From NCBI GenBank assembly GCA_944387375.1, contig CALXEQ010000008.1:1-64000 (forward strand): 64,000 nucleotides of DNA, in the 5' to 3' direction. Position 1 is the stretch's first letter; the number at the start of each line of letters is the position of its first letter. Source of the DNA: an uncultured Clostridia bacterium (GTDB lineage Bacteria > Bacillota > Clostridia > TANB77 > CAG-465). The notes under the pieces are model-generated. The model had not been told where the DNA came from. It saw nothing but the letters and a program-made list of their open reading frames with translations, and ran no database searches. Of the stretch, positions 27,547-36,866 are shown one piece after another. A program made the position numbers and the translations under genes.

Positions 27547-28431
27547 ATGTTTATAATCGATTTTATTTGTGGATTATTAGGAAGCATAATCAGAGTAATA
27601 TTCAATATATTTGGACAAAATTACTTTGTAGCTTTATTAATATTTACCTTTTTAACTAAGTTAATACTTTTTCCATTAATGCTAAAACAGTTAAAGTCTA
27701 CAGCAGCATTGCAAAAAATAGCTCCTGAAGATAGGAGATTAAGAGAAAAGTATAAAGATAATCCTGAAAAATTATCTCAGGAGCTAGGAAAACTTTATAC
27801 TGAAAATAAAATCAAACCTTTAGGAGGATGCATAATTCCATTAATTCAAATACCAATAGTTTTAGCAATGTTTTGGGTTGTAAAACAACCTTTAACATAT
27901 ATAACTCAAACTGATCCAGCTATAATTGAATCTTATACTCAAGAATACTTAGGAAAAGAAGAAGTTACTGAATCTGAAATGAATGAATATGAGATTAATA
28001 TAGCTAAAAAGTATAATTTATTAGATATGAATATTGGTTTTGGATTAAATCTTGGAGATACTCCAAAAGATGCATTTTCAAATGATGGAAATAATAGAGT
28101 AAGTAAATTAACTTTAATTATTCCTTTACTTACACTTGTGTTTGCAATAATTAGTAACAAAATATCTCAAAGAAAAATGCAAATGACTGAAGATCAAGCT
28201 GAAATGCAAAAATCTATGAATTTAGTAATGCCTTTACTTTCAACTTATATAGCTTTTGCTTGGCCTATTGCACTTGGTGTATATTGGTTATTTGGAAGTA
28301 TTTTAGGTATTATTCAACAATTAGTAATAGATAAGATTATGGAAAAAGAAAGTGGCGTAATAGAGATAAAAGGTAAAAAGAAAAAAGATAAAGTATTATT
28401 CCTAGGAAAGGGTGATAATAATAATGATTAA
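27547..28431 (+). CDS. yidC: Membrane protein insertase YidC/OxaA
   Basis: A 294-residue insertase of the short Gram-positive type. It starts with a hydrophobic segment without a lipobox cysteine in typical position. The catalytic helices include FVALLIFTFLTKLILFPLMLKQ, with the hydrophilic-groove region, and the cytoplasmic coiled-coil hairpin ALQKIAPEDRRLREKYKDNP. Later helices include IPLIQIPIVLAMFWVV and AFAWPIALGVYWLFGS. It inserts membrane proteins with or without Sec. The C terminus is lysine-rich and overlaps the jag start. Confidence 0.95.
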   Translation: MFIIDFICGLLGSIIRVIFNIFGQNYFVALLIFTFLTKLILFPLMLKQLKSTAALQKIAPEDRRLREKYKDNPEKLSQELGKLYTENKIKPLGGCIIPLIQIPIVLAMFWVVKQPLTYITQTDPAIIESYTQEYLGKEEVTESEMNEYEINIAKKYNLLDMNIGFGLNLGDTPKDAFSNDGNNRVSKLTLIIPLLTLVFAIISNKISQRKMQMTEDQAEMQKSMNLVMPLLSTYIAFAWPIALGVYWLFGSILGIIQQLVIDKIMEKESGVIEIKGKKKKDKVLFLGKGDNNND

Positions 28432-29086
28432 AAAAGTTACAGAACAAGTAGGAAAAACTATAGAAGAAGCAATAAGAAAAGGATTAGAAGAGTTAAAAGT
28501 TTCAAGAGATGATGTAAAAATAGAAGTGCTTGAAGAACCTTCAAATGGTGGAGTTTTAGGTATTTTGTCTGCAAAACTTGCCAAAGTAAGACTTACTGTA
28601 GATAAGAAAATTAGTGATGAACAAGCACAAAAAACAATAGATAAATTAGATGAAATATTAAAAAATATTTTTGCAATTACTAATGAACAAGTAAATTATG
28701 AGATTAAAAGAAATGAAAATCAAATAAATCTTATAATTAAAGGTGATGAAATGAAACATTTAATTGGATATAAAGGTAGAACAATTGAAGCTTTTCAATC
28801 TCTTTTAAATTCAATGCTTCAAAGAGAAGATGAAGAATATGCAAAAGTATTTGTTGAAATTAATGATTATAAAAAGAAAAAAGAAGAAAAATTAAGAAAA
28901 TTAGCTAATAAAATGGCAGCAAATTGCGTTAAGTTTAGAAGACCAATAAGACTTGAACCAATGTCTGCATATGAAAGACTAATAATTCATAGAGAATTAG
29001 CAGATAGAACAGATGTGGAAACTGAATCAATAGGAGAAGAACCAAGAAGAAGAGTCGTAATAAAAAGAAAATATCAATATAGATAA
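28424..29086 (+). CDS. jag: Jag/KhpB RNA-binding protein
   Basis: A 220-residue protein with three parts: an N-terminal Jag domain with GLEELKVSRDDVKIEVLEEPSNGG, a KH domain (about 80-155) with the GYKGRTIEAFQSLLNSML motif, and an R3H domain at the end with LEPMSAYERLIIHRELADR. KhpB binds RNA with KhpA and affects cell elongation in other Firmicutes. The ATG at 28424 overlaps the yidC stop; four extra codons upstream are possible. The yidC-jag pairing is conserved. Confidence 0.94.
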   Translation: MIKKVTEQVGKTIEEAIRKGLEELKVSRDDVKIEVLEEPSNGGVLGILSAKLAKVRLTVDKKISDEQAQKTIDKLDEILKNIFAITNEQVNYEIKRNENQINLIIKGDEMKHLIGYKGRTIEAFQSLLNSMLQREDEEYAKVFVEINDYKKKKEEKLRKLANKMAANCVKFRRPIRLEPMSAYERLIIHRELADRTDVETESIGEEPRRRVVIKRKYQYR

Positions 29087-29106
29087 TTTTTTTAGGAGGG
29101 ATATGT

Positions 29107-29262
29107 ATGGAAAATGATGAGGTTAGAGAAGATTTTATTGATGAAATGAAATCAAAAAATGATCCTATTGAAGGATGGAGCATAAAAAGACTAAAAAAAG
29201 AAGCAGAAGATGATTCTGGAAAGGGAGAATCTCTAGAAAGAGATGACTTAGGTATAGATTAA
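29107..29262 (+). CDS. Small acidic hypothetical protein (51 residues)
   Basis: The frame MENDEVREDFIDEMKSKN to ERDDLGID encodes 51 residues with many Asp, Glu and Lys and no hydrophobic stretch. An AGGAGG site (29093-29098) lies eight bases before the ATG, so translation is likely. It is placed between jag and the hairpin in front of mnmE, within the conserved cluster. No family is recognised. Confidence 0.65.
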   Translation: MENDEVREDFIDEMKSKNDPIEGWSIKRLKKEAEDDSGKGESLERDDLGID

Positions 29263-29302
29263 AAATTATATAATCACCATTCTATTTAGGTGAAAGTTAA
29301 AT

Positions 29303-29347
29303 AGAACTCAGTGATATAGCTATTATGCTATTTTACTGAGTTCTTTT
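29303..29347 (+). terminator. Terminator-like hairpin upstream of mnmE
   Basis: Stem AGAACTCAGT/ACTGAGTTCT with an inner ATAGC/GCTAT stem and TTTT behind it. An earlier stem TTCTATTTA/TAAATAGAA (about 29279-29306) shares four bases with it, so the two compete. It separates the jag part from mnmE or acts as an attenuator. Confidence 0.6.
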
Positions 29348-29366
29348 AAGTAAAGGAGTGAAATTT

Positions 29367-30740
29367 ATGTCTACAACTATTGCAGCAATCGGTACAGCAT
29401 TATCTAATAGTGGTATAAGTATAATACGTATAAGTGGGAAAGATAGTTTAAATATAGTTAAAAAAATTTTTAAAAGTGGAAATAATTTACGCAAAAATAG
29501 TATTGTTTTTGGAAAGATTATATATGATAATGAATTTATAGATAATGTTTTAGTATCATATTTTCAAGCACCACATTCTTATACCGGTGAAGATGTGTGT
29601 GAGATCAATTGTCATGGTGGAACACAAATAACAAAGCAAATTCTAGAAATTGTTTTAGAAAATGGAGCTCGTCTTGCTGAACCAGGAGAGTTTTCTAAAA
29701 GAGCTTTTTTAAATGGAAAAATGGATTTATCTCAAGCTGAAGCTGTTATTAATCTAATAAATGCTAAAACTCAAACAGAAACAAGAATAGCAGCTAAGAA
29801 TTTAGAAGGAAATTTATCTAAAAAAGTAAAAGAATTAAGAGAAGAACTTGTTGAATTAATGGCAAAAATTGAAGTAAGTGTAGATTATCCAGAATATGAT
29901 TATGAAGAAGTTGAACCTACTTCTATAATTGAATTATTAGATAAAAAAATAAATGAAATAAATAATATATTAAAAACATATGAGCATGGAAAATATATTA
30001 AAAATGGTGTTAATGTAGCAATACTTGGTAAACCTAATGTAGGAAAATCTTCACTTCTTAATAATTTAGCTAATTATGATAAAGCAATTGTAACAGATAT
30101 ACCGGGTACTACAAGAGATATTGTTGAAGAAACTATAAATTTAGGTGATATAGTTTTAAATATATCAGATACAGCAGGGATTCGTGACACAGATGATATT
30201 ATAGAAAAGATTGGTGTGGAAAAAAGTCTAAAAATATTAGAAGAAATGGATTTGGTAATATATATAATAAATGGAGAAGATGGAATAAGTAAAGAAGATT
30301 TTGAAATTCTTTCTAAAATCCAAAATAAAGGCCTTAAATATATACTAGCTATAAATAAGATTGATGTGGCATCAAAAAACGTTTTAAATGGCATTTTAGA
30401 TGAAATAAAGCAAAACGAATTAAATGATCCTATATTTATATCTGTACAAGAGAATAAAGGAATAGATAAATTAAAAGATGAGATAATTAAACTTTTTAAT
30501 TCAAATGATTTAGATTACGCACATGAATTAATAATTACAAATGAGAGACATAAAGATTTATTGAAAAAATCTGTAGATTATTTAAATGATGCAAAGAAAG
30601 AAATATCGCTTGGACAACCAATAGATATTGTTTCTATATACGTAAAAAAAGCTACAAAGACACTTGGAGAAATAATAGGAGCAGACGTTACTGAAGATAT
30701 TATTTCAAAAATATTTGAAAAATTTTGTTTAGGAAAATAG
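29367..30740 (+). CDS. mnmE: tRNA modification GTPase MnmE
   Basis: A 457-residue GTPase that with MnmG makes the carboxymethylaminomethyl group on wobble uridine 34. The N-terminal folate-binding domain starts TTIAAIGTALSNSGISIIRISG, a helical domain follows, and the inserted G domain shows G1 GKPNVGKSS near residue 220, DIPGTTRD and NKID. The protein ends in FCLGK with the conserved C-x-G-K cysteine. AGGAG at 29354-29358 favours ATG at 29367 over the upstream GTG. Confidence 0.97.
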   Translation: MSTTIAAIGTALSNSGISIIRISGKDSLNIVKKIFKSGNNLRKNSIVFGKIIYDNEFIDNVLVSYFQAPHSYTGEDVCEINCHGGTQITKQILEIVLENGARLAEPGEFSKRAFLNGKMDLSQAEAVINLINAKTQTETRIAAKNLEGNLSKKVKELREELVELMAKIEVSVDYPEYDYEEVEPTSIIELLDKKINEINNILKTYEHGKYIKNGVNVAILGKPNVGKSSLLNNLANYDKAIVTDIPGTTRDIVEETINLGDIVLNISDTAGIRDTDDIIEKIGVEKSLKILEEMDLVIYIINGEDGISKEDFEILSKIQNKGLKYILAINKIDVASKNVLNGILDEIKQNELNDPIFISVQENKGIDKLKDEIIKLFNSNDLDYAHELIITNERHKDLLKKSVDYLNDAKKEISLGQPIDIVSIYVKKATKTLGEIIGADVTEDIISKIFEKFCLGK

Positions 30741-30749
30741 GAGGAAAAA

Positions 30750-32651
30750 ATGAGCGAATATAGTTTAGGTACATATGATGTAGTTGTTATTGGTGCAGGA
30801 CATGCAGGATGTGAGGCAGCACTTGCTGCTGCAAGGATGGGAAAAAAGACAGCAGCTTTTGTTATTAATTTAGATACTCTTGCAAATATGCCATGTAATC
30901 CTAGTATTGGCGGTACGTCAAAGGGACATTTGGTAAGAGAAATAGATGCGCTTGGAGGAGAAATGGCAAAAAATGCAGATAAAACTTTTTTACAATCAAA
31001 AATGCTTAATACTTCAAAAGGACCTGCGGTACATTCTCTAAGAGTTCAGTCAGATAGAAAGATGTATCATATAGAAATGAAAAAAACAATGGAAGAGCAA
31101 GACAACTTAGATGTTTATCAAGCTGAAATCGTTAAAATATTAGTAGTGAATAATAAAGTTATAGGAGTAAAAACTAAAGTTGGAGCTACTTTTTATGCTA
31201 AATGTGTAATTGTTGCAACAGGTACTTATTTAAAAGGTAAAGTGATTATTGGAGAAGTATCATATGAGAGCGGTCCAGATGGAGTATTTCCTGCAAACGA
31301 TTTATCTCAAAGTTTATTAGATTTGGGAATAGAATTAAGACGTTTTAAAACAGGAACTCCAGCAAGAATTAATGCTAAAACAATAGATTTTTCTAAAATG
31401 GAAGAACAATTAGGAGATAAAGAAATAATACCATTTTCTTTTGAAAATGAAGGAAATGAAGAAATTAAAAATAAAAAACAAATTTCTTGTTATTTAACTT
31501 ATACAAACGAAGAAACGCATAAAATAATAAGAGCAAATTTAGATAGATCACCAATATATACAGATAATAAAGAAATGAAATTAAAATCTACAGGTCCTAG
31601 ATACTGTCCTTCTATTGAAGATAAAGTTGTTAGATTTGCAGATAAAAAAAGACATCAATTATTTATAGAGCCACTTGGCGAAAAAACTTCTGAAATGTAT
31701 ATTCAAGGTATGTCATCTTCACTTCCTGAAGAGGTTCAAATTCAAATGTATAGAACTGTACCTGGACTTGAAAATGCAAAAATGATGAGACCAGCTTACG
31801 CTATAGAATATGATTGTATTGATTCTACTAATTTAAAATTAAGTCTTGAGTATAAAGGAATTGACGGATTATTTTTTGCAGGACAAGTAAATGGTTCATC
31901 TGGATATGAAGAAGCTGCTGCACAAGGAATTATTGCAGGAATAAACGCTGTTTTGAAAATAGATAATAAAGAACCATTAATACTTGATAGGTCTGAGGCG
32001 TATATTGGAGTTTTAATAGATGATTTAGTAACAAAGGGAACTAATGAACCATATAGAATGATGACTTCACGTGCCGAATATAGACTTGCTTTAAGACAAG
32101 ATAATGCAGATTTAAGACTTACAGAAAAAGGATATAAAGTTGGACTTGTTACTAAGGAAAAATATGAGAAATTTTTACAAAAAAAGGATGCAATTAGAAA
32201 AGAAGTAGAAAGAATTAAAGCTACTGCAGTAAGACCAACAGAGGAAGTAAATATATTGTTACAAAAACTAGGTTCATCTCCTCTAAACACAGGGTGTAAG
32301 CTTGCTGATTTACTTAAAAGAAGTGAATTAAATTATAGTAATTTAGCACCAATTGATAAAAAAAGAAAGATATTACCAAGAAGTGTAGCAGAAGAAGCTG
32401 AAATTCAAATAAAATATGAAGGATATATAAAATTACAACAGGAACAAATAGATGAGTTTAAGCAGTTAGAAAGTAAAAAATTAAGTCCAGATATTGATTA
32501 TAATAATATTAAGGGCTTATGTTTGGAAGCTCGACAAAAACTAAATAAGCAAAAACCATTATCAGTAGGTCAAGCTTCTAGAATTTCCGGTGTATCGCCA
32601 GCAGATATTTCGGTATTATTAATATATTTAAATCAAAATAATATTAGGTAA
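30750..32651 (+). CDS. mnmG: tRNA uridine 5-carboxymethylaminomethyl modification enzyme MnmG
   Basis: FAD-dependent partner of MnmE, 633 residues. The dinucleotide-binding motif [10 protein letters not shown] begins at residue 15, [12 protein letters not shown] follows near 50, and [11 protein letters not shown] near 285 is a family signature with the functional cysteine region. [18 protein letters not shown] and [17 protein letters not shown] complete the pattern. It follows mnmE by nine bases with an AGGAGG-like site and is translationally close to rsmG. Confidence 0.98.
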   Translation: MSEYSLGTYDVVVIGAGHAGCEAALAAARMGKKTAAFVINLDTLANMPCNPSIGGTSKGHLVREIDALGGEMAKNADKTFLQSKMLNTSKGPAVHSLRVQSDRKMYHIEMKKTMEEQDNLDVYQAEIVKILVVNNKVIGVKTKVGATFYAKCVIVATGTYLKGKVIIGEVSYESGPDGVFPANDLSQSLLDLGIELRRFKTGTPARINAKTIDFSKMEEQLGDKEIIPFSFENEGNEEIKNKKQISCYLTYTNEETHKIIRANLDRSPIYTDNKEMKLKSTGPRYCPSIEDKVVRFADKKRHQLFIEPLGEKTSEMYIQGMSSSLPEEVQIQMYRTVPGLENAKMMRPAYAIEYDCIDSTNLKLSLEYKGIDGLFFAGQVNGSSGYEEAAAQGIIAGINAVLKIDNKEPLILDRSEAYIGVLIDDLVTKGTNEPYRMMTSRAEYRLALRQDNADLRLTEKGYKVGLVTKEKYEKFLQKKDAIRKEVERIKATAVRPTEEVNILLQKLGSSPLNTGCKLADLLKRSELNYSNLAPIDKKRKILPRSVAEEAEIQIKYEGYIKLQQEQIDEFKQLESKKLSPDIDYNNIKGLCLEARQKLNKQKPLSVGQASRISGVSPADISVLLIYLNQNNIR

Positions 32652-32663
32652 GGGGGCTTTCAT

Positions 32664-33386
32664 GTGAAAAATTCTACCCATTTTTATGTAAATCAATTAG
32701 TAACAGAAGGCATAGTGTTGACAGAAAATATGCAAAAACAGTTAGAAATGTATAAAAATTTATTACTTGAATGGAATGAAAAAATAAATTTAACAGCTAT
32801 AACAGATGAAGAAGAGATTTTTGTAAAACATTTTGTTGATTGTTTATATTGTGCAAAATATATAACAAAAGAAGATAAAAAAATTATAGATGTAGGAACA
32901 GGAGCTGGTTTTCCTGGTCTTGTACTTGCTATTTATTTTCCAGATAAGGAATTTACATTATTAGATGCATTGAATAAAAGATTAGTGTTTTTAGAGGATG
33001 TAATAAATAAATTAGGACTTAAAAATGTAAAATTAGTACACGGTAGAGCAGAAGAAATAGTAAGAATTGACAATTTATATGAAAATTATGATATAGCAGT
33101 TTCAAGGGCTGTTGCACAACTACCAATATTGCTTGAATATATAAGTCCATATATAAAAGTAAATGGAAAATGTATTGTTATGAAAGGTGATAATGTAGAT
33201 GAAGAGATAAAAGTATCTTCTAATGCATTAAAAGTGTTAAATTTAAAATTATTAAGAAAAAATTTATATTCATATAATGTGAAAAATGAAGAATATAAAA
33301 GAAGTATATTAGAAATAGAAAAAATAAATGAAACACCAAAAAAATATCCAAGAAATTATGGAAAAATAAAGAAAAAACCATTGTAA
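32664..33386 (+). CDS. rsmG: 16S rRNA (guanine-N7) methyltransferase
   Basis: A 240-residue SAM-dependent methyltransferase that methylates G527 (E. coli numbering) of 16S rRNA. Visible are LLEWNEKINLTAITD, the SAM-binding VGTGAGFPGLVLAI near residue 78, and ISRAVA-like VSRAVAQLPILLEY. It begins with GTG preceded by AAGGGGG. It ends the mnmE-mnmG-rsmG operon before a terminator, in the conserved order with parAB. Confidence 0.94.
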   Translation: MKNSTHFYVNQLVTEGIVLTENMQKQLEMYKNLLLEWNEKINLTAITDEEEIFVKHFVDCLYCAKYITKEDKKIIDVGTGAGFPGLVLAIYFPDKEFTLLDALNKRLVFLEDVINKLGLKNVKLVHGRAEEIVRIDNLYENYDIAVSRAVAQLPILLEYISPYIKVNGKCIVMKGDNVDEEIKVSSNALKVLNLKLLRKNLYSYNVKNEEYKRSILEIEKINETPKKYPRNYGKIKKKPL

Positions 33387-33436
33387 ACAATTAGATAACT
33401 TTCTAACTATAAAATGAGGAGTAAAATCCGTACAAA

Positions 33437-33470
33437 AAAGAGCGAATTTTTAATTTGCTCTTTAATTTTT
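33437..33470 (+). terminator. Terminator behind rsmG
   Basis: Stem AAGAGCGAATT/AATTTGCTCTT (one G-U) followed by TTAATTTTTTTT. Confidence 0.8.
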
Positions 33471-33506
33471 TTTATAAATGTAATATAATAACTATGAGGT
33501 GACATT

Positions 33507-34277
33507 ATGGCAAGGGTAATATCAATAGCTAATCAAAAAGGTGGTGTCGGTAAAACTACAACAGCAGTTAATTTAAGTGCTTGTTTAGCTCAAAAAGGGA
33601 AAAGAGTACTATTAATAGATACAGATCCTCAGGGAAATGCAACTAGTGGACTTGGAATAGAATCGCATACTGAAAAATCAGTATATAATGTTTTAGTAGA
33701 TGATATGGATATAAAAGAGACTATTTTATCAACTATGATAAAAAAATTAGAAATTTGTCCAGCAAATATAAATCTTGCAGGAGCAGAAATTGAACTTGTA
33801 TCAATGGTATCAAGAGAAAATAGATTAAAAGATGCTGTAGATACTATAAGAGATGAGTACGATTATATTTTAATAGATTGTCCACCATCACTTGGACTTA
33901 TTACTTTAAATGCGTTTACTGCATCTGATAGTGTACTTGTTCCTATACAATGCGAATATTATGCTTTAGAAGGACTTGGACAACTTATTAATACTATAAA
34001 ACTTGTACAAAAGCATTTAAATCCAGATTTAGTTATTGAAGGTGTAATTTTAACAATGTTTGATGCAAGAACAAATTTATCTACACAGGTTTCTAGAGAA
34101 GTTGAAAAATACTTTGGAAATAAAGTATTTCAAACAATAATACCAAGAAATATTAGACTTAGTGAAGCACCAAGTCATGGATTACCAATAACTTTATATG
34201 ATAATGAGTCTAAAGGAGCGGAAACATATAAAAAACTTGCTAAAGAATTAATAAAATTAACAGAAAAGGAGGATTAA
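33507..34277 (+). CDS. parA: Chromosome partitioning ATPase ParA/Soj
   Basis: Deviant Walker ATPase of 256 residues. [13 protein letters not shown] is at 11-23 with the ParA-specific lysine, [13 protein letters not shown] near 39, and [16 protein letters not shown] near 118. It works with ParB at parS sites in origin segregation and, in Firmicutes, modulates DnaA and sporulation entry. It begins with ATG after a GAGGTGA site and a TATAAT about 20 bases upstream. parB follows four bases after its stop. Confidence 0.96.
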   Translation: MARVISIANQKGGVGKTTTAVNLSACLAQKGKRVLLIDTDPQGNATSGLGIESHTEKSVYNVLVDDMDIKETILSTMIKKLEICPANINLAGAEIELVSMVSRENRLKDAVDTIRDEYDYILIDCPPSLGLITLNAFTASDSVLVPIQCEYYALEGLGQLINTIKLVQKHLNPDLVIEGVILTMFDARTNLSTQVSREVEKYFGNKVFQTIIPRNIRLSEAPSHGLPITLYDNESKGAETYKKLAKELIKLTEKED

Positions 34278-34280
34278 TGT

Positions 34281-35168
34281 ATGGCTAAGGGGTTAGGAAG
34301 AGGATTAAATGCCTTTTTTGGTGAAGATGAGGAAAATGCAATAGAGCAAGTTACAAAAAAATCTTCAAAAAAAGAAGATAATGTTTTAGAAAAAGTTATA
34401 GAACTAAAAATAGATGAAATAGAGCCAATGTTAAATCAGCCAAGAAAAGTGTTTAATCAAGAAAAAATGGATGAATTAACAAATTCTATACGTGAAAATG
34501 GAGTTATTCAACCTATTCTTGTAGTTAAAGATAAAAACGGGTATACTATAGTTGCAGGTGAAAGAAGATGGAGAGCGGCTAAAGCTGCAGGACTAACAAA
34601 AATACCAGCTATAGTAAAAGATTATACAGACAATAGAAAAAAGCAAGTAGCATTAATTGAAAATATTCAAAGAGAAGATTTAAATATAGTTGAAGTTGCA
34701 AGAGCTGTAAAAGAGCTTATGGATATTGATGGGTATACTCAAAGTGAAGTAGCAAAAATAACAGGAAAAAATGTTTCAACAATATCTAATATAACAAGAC
34801 TTTTAAAACTTCCAAATCAAGTTTTAGATATGCTATTAAAAGGTGAATTAGTAGAGGGACAAGCTAGAGCATTACTTGCAATTGATGATAAGAAAAAGCA
34901 AATAGAAATTGCTAAAAAAGTGGCTGAAAAAAAATTAACTGTTAGAGATGTTGAAAGACTTATTTATGGTGATGAAAAATACCAAAGAAAAACAGAAACA
35001 AAAAAGCCAAAAAGCGTATATTATCAAAATGTTGAAAATAAACTAAAAGATTATTTTGGATATAAAGTAAAAATTGATCAAACTAAAAGACATCAAAGAT
35101 TAATTATAGAATATAATGACGAAGAAGGATTAGAAAGTTTACTTTCAATGTTAAATATTGATATGTAA
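34281..35168 (+). CDS. parB: Chromosome partitioning protein ParB/Spo0J
   Basis: A 295-residue CTPase clamp. It starts with the GLGRGLNAFF motif, has the CTP-binding box GERRWRA at 93-99 and box III with ENIQREDLN near 128, then a helix-turn-helix region YTQSEVAKITGKNVSTISNITRLL and a C-terminal dimer domain. It loads at parS and spreads along origin DNA. No convincing parS site was found inside the window by eye. parA and parB form a two-gene operon closed by a terminator. Confidence 0.96.
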   Translation: MAKGLGRGLNAFFGEDEENAIEQVTKKSSKKEDNVLEKVIELKIDEIEPMLNQPRKVFNQEKMDELTNSIRENGVIQPILVVKDKNGYTIVAGERRWRAAKAAGLTKIPAIVKDYTDNRKKQVALIENIQREDLNIVEVARAVKELMDIDGYTQSEVAKITGKNVSTISNITRLLKLPNQVLDMLLKGELVEGQARALLAIDDKKKQIEIAKKVAEKKLTVRDVERLIYGDEKYQRKTETKKPKSVYYQNVENKLKDYFGYKVKIDQTKRHQRLIIEYNDEEGLESLLSMLNIDM

Positions 35169-35172
35169 TAAT

Positions 35173-35203
35173 AAAATCTTATAGAAATTCTATAAGATTT
35201 TTA
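35173..35203 (+). terminator. Terminator behind parB
   Basis: A 12 bp stem AAAATCTTATAG/CTATAAGATTTT with a five-base loop and T run. Confidence 0.88.
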
Positions 35204-35212
35204 ATTTTTGTA

Positions 35213-35240
35213 TTGACAAATTTTAAAAAGATGGTATAAT
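35213..35240 (+). promoter_or_regulatory. Promoter of tRNA-Ser(UGA)
   Basis: TTGACA (35213-35218), 16 bp, TATAAT (35235-35240), directly upstream of the tRNA. Confidence 0.8.
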
Positions 35241-35258
35241 TATATCTGTACCGTATAT

Positions 35259-35347
35259 GGAAGAGTGTCCGAGTGGTTTAAGGAGCCAGTCTTGAAAACT
35301 GGTGATGTCGAAAGGCACCGTGGGTTCGAATCCTACCTCTTCCGCCA
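35259..35347 (+). tRNA. tRNA-Ser, anticodon UGA
   Basis: An 89-base class II tRNA with encoded CCA. Acceptor arms GGAAGAG and CTCTTCC pair, the anticodon stem CCAGT/ACTGG encloses CTTGAAA with anticodon TGA, a long variable arm follows, and the T arm carries GGGTTCGAATCC. It has its own promoter and a hairpin terminator behind. Confidence 0.97.
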
Positions 35348-35354
35348 AAGAATA

Positions 35355-35386
35355 CCTATTATTTTTAAGTAATAGGCATTTTTTTA
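35355..35386. terminator. Terminator between tRNA-Ser and tspO
   Basis: Stem CCTATTA/TAATAGG with an eight-base loop, followed by ATTTTTTT on the plus strand; it also lies at the end of the convergent tspO gene. Confidence 0.75.
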
Positions 35387-35842
35387 TTTATTTAAAAGAT
35401 ATATAGAAAAATTTAAATATGTTGCAAAAATTGTCCATAATAAATATGGTATTTGAATTAATGAGGCAACTTTATTTTTTTTGTAAAATTTAACTATCAT
35501 AATAATTATTAGAATTAATAGTAAAATAATCCATATTAAAGCTAGTAATCTATTTTTCATAACAAAAAATATTATTGGCCATATTAAATTTACAATTAAT
35601 TGTGAGTAATAAATCGTTTTCACATCTGAATCTAAGTCAGAATATATAGTAATTATTCCATATGATAATCCCATTAAAAAATATAATATGGTCCATACAA
35701 TAGGAAAAAGTATTGCTGGTGGTGCTAGTTCTGGCTGAATTAATGAATTATAATCCGTACTACCAGAAATAATAAAGCCAACTATACCTCCTAAAACCAA
35801 AGGTATTAATATTGATTTTAAATAAATTTTAAATTTTGACAT
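35384..35842 (-). CDS. tspO: TspO/MBR family membrane protein
   Basis: A five-helix membrane protein of 152 residues. Family motifs are PELAPPAILFPIVWTILYFLMGLSYG (around residues 37-62), NLIWPIIFF near 85 and the C-terminal PYLLWTIFATYLN. TspO proteins bind porphyrins and related ligands and are linked to stress responses; the role here is not indicated by neighbours, two tRNA-Ser genes. It has an AGGGAG site before the ATG. Confidence 0.9.
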   Translation of the reverse strand: MSKFKIYLKSILIPLVLGGIVGFIISGSTDYNSLIQPELAPPAILFPIVWTILYFLMGLSYGIITIYSDLDSDVKTIYYSQLIVNLIWPIIFFVMKNRLLALIWIILLLILIIIMIVKFYKKNKVASLIQIPYLLWTIFATYLNFSIYLLNK

Positions 35843-35930
35843 ATATCTACTCCCTTTAATAATATTTTATTAAATACTTATATAAATATACTTGTAACAT
35901 ATGATTTTAGTAAAAATAATGAAAAAAAGA

Positions 35931-35959
35931 TTGACTTATTTTATACTTATTGTTATAAT
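35931..35959 (+). promoter_or_regulatory. Promoter of tRNA-Ser(GCU)
   Basis: TTGACT (35931-35936), 17 bp, TATAAT (35954-35959). Confidence 0.8.
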
Positions 35960-35981
35960 GTAGGAGTAGCTAAAATAGTTT

Positions 35982-36071
35982 GGAGAGTTACCCAAGTGGT
36001 GAAGGGGACAGTTTGCTAAACTGTTAGGTCGTGTATGCGGCGCGAGGGTTCGAGCCCCTCACTCTCCGCCA
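35982..36071 (+). tRNA. tRNA-Ser, anticodon GCU
   Basis: A 90-base class II tRNA with encoded CCA. Acceptor GGAGAGT pairs with ACTCTCC, the anticodon stem ACAGT/ACTGT holds TTGCTAA with anticodon GCT, a long variable arm is present, and the T arm has GGGTTCGAGCCC. Confidence 0.97.
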
Positions 36072-36090
36072 AATAAATTTAATATGATAA

Positions 36091-36117
36091 GGAATGTTTT
36101 TAAACATTTCTTTTTTT
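36091..36117 (+). terminator. Terminator behind tRNA-Ser(GCU)
   Basis: Stem GGAATGTTT/AAACATTTC followed by TTTTTTT. Confidence 0.75.
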
Positions 36118-36204
36118 ATGTTAGTAATTTAAAAATTAAATAGAAAAAAATTTTAATAACTTATGTGAAAATATATAATTATCCTATAAATAAAAATAAT
36201 AATA

Positions 36205-36225
36205 TCCTAGAAAAATTTTCTAGGA
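36205..36225 (-). terminator. Terminator of the frameshifted gene
   Basis: A 10 bp perfect stem TCCTAGAAAA/TTTTCTAGGA with a one-base centre, overlapping the stop codon of the minus-strand gene and followed by ATATTATTATTTTTATTT. Confidence 0.6.
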
Positions 36226-36652
36226 CATTATTATTTTGTAACAAAAGTATGAATAATCATAATATGGATGATCATACATTTCTTTGAATTTGCATTTTAA
36301 AACAATACCATTATTTAAAAAGTACTTATATTTGTACTTTAAATTAGTATTTTCTAAAATATCGAAGAATTTTTCTTCTATGCAAAGCATATCATCACAA
36401 AGATGCTTGCTTTGGTAAGATTTTATAGGTATAAAATCCTTAGTAATATCTTTAAATATTAAAGTTTTAACTACACCTACTTCATTTAGACAAAATTCTT
36501 CATTTAAATGAACTATTTTGATACCTCCTCTTTTATCGATATCAAAATTTATTTTTTCAGCTTTTTCTTTACCGAAAAATATTTTTCTTGACTGCAATAT
36601 AGCAGTCATCTTCAAGGTATCTTTCCACCTTATAAATATTGAATTTTTTCAT
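36220..36652 (-). pseudogene. Hypothetical protein gene with a frameshift
   Basis: A GAAGGGG ribosome binding site precedes ATG at 36652, whose frame reads MKKFNIYKVERYLEDDCYIAVKKNIF-type sequence and stops at 36569-36571 after 27 codons. The +1 frame continues from the same point as GKEKAEKINFDIDKRGG and about 110 further residues to 36220. Removing one T of the T5 run (36575-36579) joins them into one protein of about 143 residues. The alternative TTG start at 36615 in the second frame has no ribosome binding site. No family is recognised: charged, with many Lys, Asp and aromatic residues near the end. Mutation or sequencing error cannot be told apart. Confidence 0.55.
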
Positions 36653-36808
36653 ATATACCCCTTCTTTCTGATACATATTGATGTATCTAATTAATAAAAA
36701 TATCTAATAATATTATACCATATTTTTTACATTATGTAAACTATATACTTATAATTTCAATTAATAAAAAGTTCAGAAAATCTGATATAAAAAACGAGCT
36801 TAAAAAGT

Positions 36809-36837
36809 TTGCTATTTAAAAATCAAAAGAGTATAAT
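36809..36837 (+). promoter_or_regulatory. Promoter of the Rpn-like nuclease gene
   Basis: TTGCTA (36809-36814), 17 bp, TATAAT (36832-36837), with AAAGGAGG just before the ATG. Confidence 0.65.
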
Positions 36838-36866
36838 AGCCTTGCTTTAACTAAAGGAGGTTCCAT

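Noticed and set aside
32066-32082. CACGTG core as a parS site
   Set aside because: Only the central six bases agree with the Firmicute parS palindrome, and the site is inside mnmG.
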